Below, one piece after another: positions 58,336 to 64,000 of a stretch of DNA of 64,000 bases. Every line of letters begins with the position of its first letter. Position 1 is the first letter of the stretch. The DNA lies in NCBI RefSeq assembly GCF_021117295.1, contig NZ_CP088247.1:2929001-2993000 (forward strand). The letters are read 5' to 3'. Source of the DNA: Methylorubrum sp. B1-46. Its GTDB lineage: Bacteria; Pseudomonadota; Alphaproteobacteria; Rhizobiales; Beijerinckiaceae. Both the position numbers and the translations under genes were made by a program. The notes beneath the pieces are model-generated. The model made no database searches. It had not been told where the DNA came from and saw only the letters and a list, made by a program, of their open reading frames with translations.

Positions 58336-59040
58336 ATGAACCAGGATCCGCGGGACGCACGTATCGAGGAGTTGGAGGCTGAGAACCGGCGTCTGCGCCG
58401 GTTCCTCGACGAAACCGGTCTGCCGGCAGAGCTGCGCCACAAGGTACGCAATACGCTCTCGATGCTGCGGGCGATCATCCGCCGCTCTGCCGAGACGAGC
58501 GATTCCGTGGAAACCTATGTCGCCCATCTCGATGGCCGGGTCGATGCCCTCGCGCGCGTACTCAACGCCCTGATGCGCAGCGTGCCCGAAGGAATCGGCC
58601 TGCATTCCCTTATTGCGGATGAGCTTCTCGTGCATCTCGCACGCGAGGGCGAGCAGGTGGCGATCTCGGGGCCGAGCTTACGTCTGCGCCCCGGCGCGGC
58701 GGAAGTATTCGCCATGGCGATCCACGAATTGGCCGTGAACGCCGTCGAGCATGGCGCGTTGACCGTGCCGCAGGGCCGCATCGATGTGACGTGGGCCCTG
58801 TCATCGCCAGCCGGCCCGACCGCATCACCGCAACAACTCACCTTCATCTGGGATGAGACCGGCCTCGAGAACCTGCCGTCCGTCCCGTCCCATCACGGCT
58901 TCGGCTTTGAGGTCCTCGAGCGAAGCTTGCGCTACGAGCTGAAGGCCAACACGGTGATGACCTTCAGGCCGGATGGCTTGCGATGCTCGATCAGCCTGCC
59001 GCTGTCGCCGCAGATCACGCTGATCCAGGAAGAGGAATAG
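58336..59040 (+). CDS. Stand-alone HWE-family histidine kinase core
   Basis: This 234-aa protein has a short predicted coiled coil (IEELEAENRRLRRFLDE), the HWE phospho-acceptor motif (ELRHKVRNTLSMLRAIIRRS, His 35), the N-box HELAVNAVEHGAL, and the HWE-specific WDETGLENLPS and GFGFEVLERSLRYEL. There is no sensory PAS/GAF domain or membrane segment, so input must come through a partner protein. HWE kinases are abundant in Rhizobiales and often feed the general stress response or light signalling. It follows the Crp/Fnr gene by 52 bases. Confidence 0.85.
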   Translation: MNQDPRDARIEELEAENRRLRRFLDETGLPAELRHKVRNTLSMLRAIIRRSAETSDSVETYVAHLDGRVDALARVLNALMRSVPEGIGLHSLIADELLVHLAREGEQVAISGPSLRLRPGAAEVFAMAIHELAVNAVEHGALTVPQGRIDVTWALSSPAGPTASPQQLTFIWDETGLENLPSVPSHHGFGFEVLERSLRYELKANTVMTFRPDGLRCSISLPLSPQITLIQEEE

Positions 59041-59251
59041 GGCGGCCTCCCTCGGCGGGTTCGGGCTCGATGTGCCGGCCCTCGATCTGCGGCTGATCCG
59101 GCACACCGAGCCGTTGTCTGCACACTCTTTCTCGATCAAGCGGTGTGCCAATCGGGGCCGGGGTAGCCCCGCGGGTGATCGACGGGTACTTAACAGTCGG
59201 ATGCTTTTCTGGAGGCATCGCCCGCCACGAGCCAGAGACCCAGCCGCGCGT

Positions 59252-61237
59252 ATGCATGTCCGGATGAACTGCCTGCTGCGTTCGCCGGCCCTCGGTGGCG
59301 TTCTCTTCGGCTTGGCGAGCGTGCTCGTCGTGCCGCAGCCGGCGCAAGCCTTTGATCTGTTCGGCCTGTTTGGCTCCGAGGAGGAGCCGCCGGCGCCCAG
59401 TGCCGGAGCCTTGCCCTACAGCCTCCGCATCACCGGTACGGACGATTCGGACATCCTGCGCGCGCTCCAGGACACCTCGACGCTCTATCGTCTGCGCCAG
59501 GAGGCGCCGCCGGATGGCGAGGGGCTGGTCCGGCGGGCCGAGGCCGATCTGCGACGCCTGACCGACCTGCTCTCCGGCTACGGCTATTATCAGGGTACGG
59601 TCTCGATCCGCATCGACGGCGTGCCTGTGACGGGCGAGTCCTCGCTCGCCGCCGCCTCTCGCGCCGCGGAGGGCTCGCGGGCCCGTGCTTTGGTGCCGGT
59701 GAAGATCGCCGTCGATCTCGGCCCCCTCTACACCCTGCGGACGGTGCGCGCCCTCGATCCCCGCGGCCGTCCGTTCTCGGAGGAGGTGCTGCCCGAGCGC
59801 TTCACCCGCACGGGCGACGACGTTCCGGCCCGCTCCGCTACGGTGCTAGCCCGCGAGGCGAAGATCGTCGATCGCTTCCGCGGGCTGGGCCACCCCTTCG
59901 CCAAGGCAGTGAGCCGCGACCCCGTCGTGGACGATGCGGCGCATGTCATGGACGTGACCTTCACCATCGATCCCGGGCCGATGGCCGGACTCGGTGAGGT
60001 TTCGGTCAAGGCAACTGACGGCATCGATCCGGCGGTGATCCGCTCGTTCATCTATTCCGAGCCCGGCGATCCCTACTCGCCGAAGGCGGTGGCCGACATC
60101 CGCCGCTCGGTGGCCCGCATCGAGGGCCTCGGCGCCGTTCGCGTGCGAGAGGGCGAAACGCTCGACGCGCAGGGCAACCTGCCGATCTTCGTCGAGGTGA
60201 GCGAGCGCGAACGCAACCTCATCGGCGTCGCGGCGCGCTACTCCACCGTCGATGGGCCGGGCGTGCGCGCCTACTATGCCAACCGCAACCTGTGGGGCGG
60301 CGGCGAGACCCTGCGGCTCGATGCCGACATCTACTATCTCGGCCTCGGCTACGATCCGTTCGCGACCCAGCGCAAGCTCGCCGGCATCGACACGACGGGA
60401 CTGGGCGGGCGCCTCTCCGCAACCTTCGTGAAGCCGGCGCTCGGCGGCACCCGCAACGATCTGCTGGCGAATGCCTTCGTGACCCGCGAAGTGCAGCAGA
60501 GCTATTTCGTGGATGCAGCCGGCGCCTCGGTCGCCCTGCGCCATCGCTTCTCCGACACCTTCTCGGCCCAGATCGGCCTCGACGGGCAGGTGGGCCGCTC
60601 GAAGGACGCGATCGGCACCGTCGATTACCGGCTGATCGGCGTGCCGCTCTCGGTCACATACGATTCCACCGACAGCCTGCTCGACCCGACCGAAGGTTTC
60701 CGGGTGATCGCCTCCGCCGCGCCCTATCCCGGCTTCCTCGGCTCGGATCCAGGCATCTTCGTCGCAAAGGCGCAGGGCTCGACCTACTACGCGCTGGACG
60801 ACGAGCGGAGATACGTGCTCGCCGGTCGCCTCGGCTTCGGCTCGGTCTCGGGGGCGCGGCTCGACGAGATCCCCGACAATTTCCGCTTCTTCGCCGGCGG
60901 CGGTGGTTCGGTGCGCGGCTTCGCCTTCCGGACGCTCGGCCCCCGCGGCCCCTTCAACCTGCCGATCGGCGGGCGCAGCCTGTTGGAGGCCTCGATCGAG
61001 GCTCGCATCAAGATCACCGACACGATCGGCATCGTGCCGTTCTTCGATGCGGGCACCGCCTTCGCCTCGACGCTGCCGGATTTCGATGAGCGTATCCGCA
61101 AGGCGGTCGGCATCGGCGTCCGCTACTACACCGGCATCGGCCCGATCCGCGCCGACCTCGCTTTCCCGCTCGACCGGATCAAGGGAAACCGCGAGCTGCC
61201 GGCTGCCCTGTACATCAGTCTCGGACAGGCGTTCTGA
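59252..61237 (+). CDS. tamA: TamA, Omp85-family outer-membrane assembly protein
   Basis: TamA works with TamB in assembling outer-membrane proteins and moving lipids. The about 661-aa protein has a signal peptide (LRSPALGGVLFGLASVLVVP-QPAQA), POTRA-like domains (about residues 45-310: ADLRRLTDLLSGYGYYQGTV, FTIDPGPMAGLGEVSVKATD) and an Omp85 barrel with the final strand ADLAFPLDRIKGNRELPAAL-YISLGQAF. The FFAGGGGSVRGFAFRTLGPR segment is the conserved VRGF/Y motif. Starts at 59252 or 59264 both precede the signal peptide; the frame is open from 59072. It is directly followed by tamB. Confidence 0.9.
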   Translation: MHVRMNCLLRSPALGGVLFGLASVLVVPQPAQAFDLFGLFGSEEEPPAPSAGALPYSLRITGTDDSDILRALQDTSTLYRLRQEAPPDGEGLVRRAEADLRRLTDLLSGYGYYQGTVSIRIDGVPVTGESSLAAASRAAEGSRARALVPVKIAVDLGPLYTLRTVRALDPRGRPFSEEVLPERFTRTGDDVPARSATVLAREAKIVDRFRGLGHPFAKAVSRDPVVDDAAHVMDVTFTIDPGPMAGLGEVSVKATDGIDPAVIRSFIYSEPGDPYSPKAVADIRRSVARIEGLGAVRVREGETLDAQGNLPIFVEVSERERNLIGVAARYSTVDGPGVRAYYANRNLWGGGETLRLDADIYYLGLGYDPFATQRKLAGIDTTGLGGRLSATFVKPALGGTRNDLLANAFVTREVQQSYFVDAAGASVALRHRFSDTFSAQIGLDGQVGRSKDAIGTVDYRLIGVPLSVTYDSTDSLLDPTEGFRVIASAAPYPGFLGSDPGIFVAKAQGSTYYALDDERRYVLAGRLGFGSVSGARLDEIPDNFRFFAGGGGSVRGFAFRTLGPRGPFNLPIGGRSLLEASIEARIKITDTIGIVPFFDAGTAFASTLPDFDERIRKAVGIGVRYYTGIGPIRADLAFPLDRIKGNRELPAALYISLGQAF

Positions 61238-64000
61238 ATGGAATTTCTTGTTCGTCGGCGCCGCCCGAATCCTGTCCCCCTCGCAGGGAAGGGGCGCCGC
61301 CGAGCGGTCGGGCGATGGATGTTGGCAGCAACCGTCCTGTCGGTCGCCCTGCTTTTCGCCGCCTTCTTCGCCACCGATGACACCCGCGCCGCCGATGGCG
61401 AGAAGACGGTGCTCGGCGGACTTCTCTCGAAGGCGCTCTCGACACCGTCCTCCCAGGTCTCGATCGGCGCGGTCGATGGTGCGCTCTCGTCGGACGCCAC
61501 CATCCGCGACGTCGTCATCAGCGATTCCGACGGGCCGTGGCTGAAGCTCGACCGCGCCCGCCTCGTCTGGCGCCGGCTGGCGCTTCTGTCCGGCCGGCTC
61601 GAAGTCGACAGCCTGGAGATCGGCCGGCTCGAAGTGCTGCGCAAGCCGGTGCCTGGCCCGACGCCAGCGGAGGCCGAGCCCGATGGCAGCCTGTTGCCCG
61701 AGCTGCCGGTGAAGGTCGAAATCAAGGGCTTCACCCTGGCCGAACTGGTGCTGGGGGAAAGCGTCGCGGGCCAGCCGGCGCGCCTTGCCGGCGACGGCAA
61801 GGCCAAGCTCGGAAACCCCTCCGAGGGACTCGATGTCAGCGCGGATTTCCGCCGTCTCGATGCGGCCGGGCGCTTCGTCGCCCGCCTTCTCTTCGTGCCC
61901 AAGGGCGAGCGGCTGGAGGTGAAGGCCAATCTCGTCGAGCCCCAGGGCGGCCTGCTCTCGAAGGCGGCGAACCTTCCCGGCACCCCGCCGATCAATTTCG
62001 ACCTGAACGGAAACGGCACCCTTGACGCGTTCAACGCCCGGCTCGATTTCGACGCCGGCTCCGAGATCGGCGCCAAGGGCGGCGCCCGCCTCTCGCGCAT
62101 CGGCACGGACCGGCGCCTGAGCCTCGATCTGACCTCGCGCATCGAGGGTCTCGTGCCGGGTCCGGCGGCGGCGATCTTCTCCGGCGAGACCAAGCTCGAC
62201 GGCGGCATGGCCTTCTCCGATACGGGGTCGTTCCGCATCGACCGGCTCGACCTCGCCTCGCGCACCGCGCGGCTCGGGATCGGCGGCACCCTGACCGCCG
62301 ACCGGGTGGCGGATTTCACGATTTCTGCCCGCGCCGTCCCGACCGAGGGCGGCGTCACCAAGGCGGCGGAAGCGGAACTGGAGACCTTGGTTTTCGACGG
62401 CAGCCTGAAGGGGCCGCTCTCGTCGCCGCGGGTGAAGGGCAACCTCAAGGCCGCCGGCCTGCGCACGAAGGAATCGTCCCTGGAACGGGTCGAGGCGCTG
62501 CTGAGCATCGAGCCGGCCGGCGCCGATCCGAAGGCGCAGCGTTTCGCCGTCACCGCCGATGCGGCGATGGAGGGTCTGCGGCTCGCCGATCCCGCGCTCC
62601 GCCGCGCCGTGGGAAGCCGCGCCAAGCTGACCCTGCGCGCCGCCGCGGGCTCGGACGGCGTCCTCGACGTCACGACGCTCACCCTCGATTCCGATACCGC
62701 CCGCGCCGCCTATGCCGGCCGCATCGGGCAGAACACGCTGACCGGCACCGTGGAAGCGGCGCTCGCGGATATCGGCGCCTTCTCAGGCGTGGCGGGCCGG
62801 ACTCTCGCCGGCCGTCTCGACGCCAAGGCGACCTTGAGCGGCGATCCGGCCCGCAAGGCGCTCTCCGCCGATCTCGACCTGCGCGGCGGCGGCCTCGTCC
62901 TCGGCGAGCCGGCCGCCGACCGCCTCGTCGGCCGGGCGCCGACCCTGACGGGGCGCGTGTCGCAGACCTATGACGGCTATGGCTTCGAGCGCCTGCGCTT
63001 CGAGGGGGCCGGGCTCGTCGCGACCCTTCAGGGTCAGGCCAACGCCAAGACCGCCAATGTCGCCGCCCGCGTCGATCTCAAGACCCTCGCGGCCCTCGAC
63101 GAGCGGCTGGCCGGACCGGCGAGCGCCGACGCGCGGCTGACGGGCTCCCTCCTCAAGCCGTCGGTCACCGTCGCGCTGCGCGCGCCGGACGTGAGCGCCA
63201 ACGGCCGCCCGATCCGGGATCTGCGTCTCGATGCGGCGCTGAGCGACCTCCGCGACGCCCTCGACGGAACGCTGCGCATGACCGGCGACATCGCCGGCAA
63301 GCCGCTGCGGGCCGAAGCTCATATCGCCCGGCCGAACCGGAGCGACTACGCCCTCGACCGGCTCACCTTCGCCCTCGGCTCCGTCGCGGCGGACGGGCAG
63401 GCGGTGGTCGATGCCGGAAGCCTTCTGGCGGAGGGCACGCTGAACGTCCGCGCGGGCGATCTCGACGACCTGTCACCGCTCGCGCTCGCGCCCATGGGCG
63501 GCAGCCTCGACGCGGCGGTGACGCTCACTCGCGCAGGCGGACGCCAGGATGCGGCGGTCCGCGCCACGGGGACGAGCCTGCGCTACGACAGTTTCGGCCT
63601 CGCACGGCTCGACGCGGATCTCACCGGCCGCGATCTGCGGGCCCACCCCGTCATCGACGGCCATGCGGCCATCGACCGGCTCGTCGCCGCGGGCCAGAGC
63701 GTCGACACGGTGCGGCTCACCGCCAACGGCACCGCAGCGGCGAGCGACATCACCCTGACCGCCCAGGCCCGTGGCTTTTCTCTCGACGGCGCCGCGCGGC
63801 TGATTCCTGCGGAGCGCACGCGGATCGAGATCGCCCGATTCTCGGCGCAACGCGGCGGCGACCGTCTGGCGCTGGCGGGACCCGCCGCGATCACCCTCGA
63901 TCAAGGCTCTGCCCTGATCGAAGGGCTCGTCGTTGCCGCCGGCGCCGGGCGGATCAGCGTCCAGGGGCGCGCGGGCTCCGAACTCGACCTCAAGCTCGGC
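61238..64000 (+). CDS. tamB: TamB, translocation and assembly module protein (3' end outside window)
   Basis: TamB is a long periplasm-spanning protein anchored in the inner membrane that partners TamA. The ATG at 61238 follows the tamA stop immediately. The visible 921 residues start with a basic stretch and a membrane anchor (WMLAATVLSVALLFAAFFAT), then VSIGAVDGALSSDATIRDVV, LDRARLVWRRLALLSGRLEV and IGRLEVLRKPV, typical of the AsmA/TamB family start, followed by repetitive beta-rich sequence (DFDAGSEIGAKGGARLSRIG and many alike). The conserved C-terminal DUF490 domain lies beyond the window end. Confidence 0.88.
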   Translation, partial: MEFLVRRRRPNPVPLAGKGRRRAVGRWMLAATVLSVALLFAAFFATDDTRAADGEKTVLGGLLSKALSTPSSQVSIGAVDGALSSDATIRDVVISDSDGPWLKLDRARLVWRRLALLSGRLEVDSLEIGRLEVLRKPVPGPTPAEAEPDGSLLPELPVKVEIKGFTLAELVLGESVAGQPARLAGDGKAKLGNPSEGLDVSADFRRLDAAGRFVARLLFVPKGERLEVKANLVEPQGGLLSKAANLPGTPPINFDLNGNGTLDAFNARLDFDAGSEIGAKGGARLSRIGTDRRLSLDLTSRIEGLVPGPAAAIFSGETKLDGGMAFSDTGSFRIDRLDLASRTARLGIGGTLTADRVADFTISARAVPTEGGVTKAAEAELETLVFDGSLKGPLSSPRVKGNLKAAGLRTKESSLERVEALLSIEPAGADPKAQRFAVTADAAMEGLRLADPALRRAVGSRAKLTLRAAAGSDGVLDVTTLTLDSDTARAAYAGRIGQNTLTGTVEAALADIGAFSGVAGRTLAGRLDAKATLSGDPARKALSADLDLRGGGLVLGEPAADRLVGRAPTLTGRVSQTYDGYGFERLRFEGAGLVATLQGQANAKTANVAARVDLKTLAALDERLAGPASADARLTGSLLKPSVTVALRAPDVSANGRPIRDLRLDAALSDLRDALDGTLRMTGDIAGKPLRAEAHIARPNRSDYALDRLTFALGSVAADGQAVVDAGSLLAEGTLNVRAGDLDDLSPLALAPMGGSLDAAVTLTRAGGRQDAAVRATGTSLRYDSFGLARLDADLTGRDLRAHPVIDGHAAIDRLVAAGQSVDTVRLTANGTAAASDITLTAQARGFSLDGAARLIPAERTRIEIARFSAQRGGDRLALAGPAAITLDQGSALIEGLVVAAGAGRISVQGRAGSELDLKLG

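Overview
The window is about 64 kb of high-GC alphaproteobacterial chromosome. My best guess is a Methylobacterium/Methylorubrum-like member of the Rhizobiales. The reasons are an aerobic-anoxygenic photosynthesis cluster (crtCD / crtEF-bchCXYZ-pufQBALMC), a serine-cycle type glycerate 2-kinase, split-subunit transhydrogenase genes, a GapR homologue, an HWE kinase and the short alphaproteobacterial form of L36. This is inferred from gene content and protein resemblance; no database search was run.

Layout. 1-7.9 kb: the translation/transcription operon rimP-nusA-ylxR-infB-rbfA-truB, with a GAAA-loop terminator between infB and rbfA and a second terminator after truB. 7.9-15.1 kb: a HhH-GPD DNA glycosylase and an exported GyrI-like protein (minus strand), dapF-mtaB (overlapping), a minus-strand RluA-type pseudouridine synthase, then ftsY and the septation protein gene yciB. 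15.1-28.8 kb: the photosynthesis island. crtD and crtC run left and crtEF-bchCXYZ-pufQBALMC runs right. Palindromes TGT-N12-ACA, the PpsR/CrtJ pattern, sit in the divergent crtD-crtE gap and over the bchC promoter. The puf genes are separated by hairpins, and pufC is followed by a strong terminator. 28.8-34.2 kb: an AT-rich spacer, a type I secretion ABC transporter and adaptor, rpmJ (41 aa), a TPR protein and an alpha/beta hydrolase. 34.2-41 kb: pyruvate kinase, an Omp25/31-like barrel, DUF1036, glycerate 2-kinase, N-formylglutamate amidohydrolase, DUF1244 and gapR. 41-48.6 kb: two cell-wall enzymes (DUF882/M15-like and YkuD L,D-transpeptidase), a sigma-54 response regulator and oligoendopeptidase F. 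48.6-50.2 kb: a 904-bp IS5-family element and, right beside it, an AbrB/MazE-Doc toxin-antitoxin pair in which each gene carries one nonsense codon. 50.2-64 kb: an ABC1/UbiB kinase, a small aa3-oxidase subunit IV, pntAA-pntAB-pntB, recJ, tRNA-Tyr, a Crp/Fnr regulator, a stand-alone HWE kinase, and tamA-tamB (tamB runs off the end).

How the genes work together. The photosynthesis block encodes late bacteriochlorophyll steps (BchC, BchXYZ), spheroidene/spirilloxanthin-type carotenoid steps (CrtC, D, E, F), the LH1 antenna (PufAB) and the reaction centre with its tetraheme cytochrome (PufLMC). It looks like one superoperon under redox/light repression. Phytoene synthase, phytoene desaturase, the remaining bch genes and ppsR itself lie outside the window. 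The central-carbon genes (gckA, pyk) fit a methylotroph's serine cycle. Apart from the photosynthesis cluster, most of the window is ordinary core chromosome. The most interesting non-core items are a 106-bp element with inverted termini that supplies the crtC stop codon (a related fragment supplies another stop at 34.2 kb), the doubly broken toxin-antitoxin pair beside the IS, the structured pufL-pufM spacer, and an FtsY with three copies of a Trp-rich motif. I saw no CRISPR array, prophage or recognisable new defence system.
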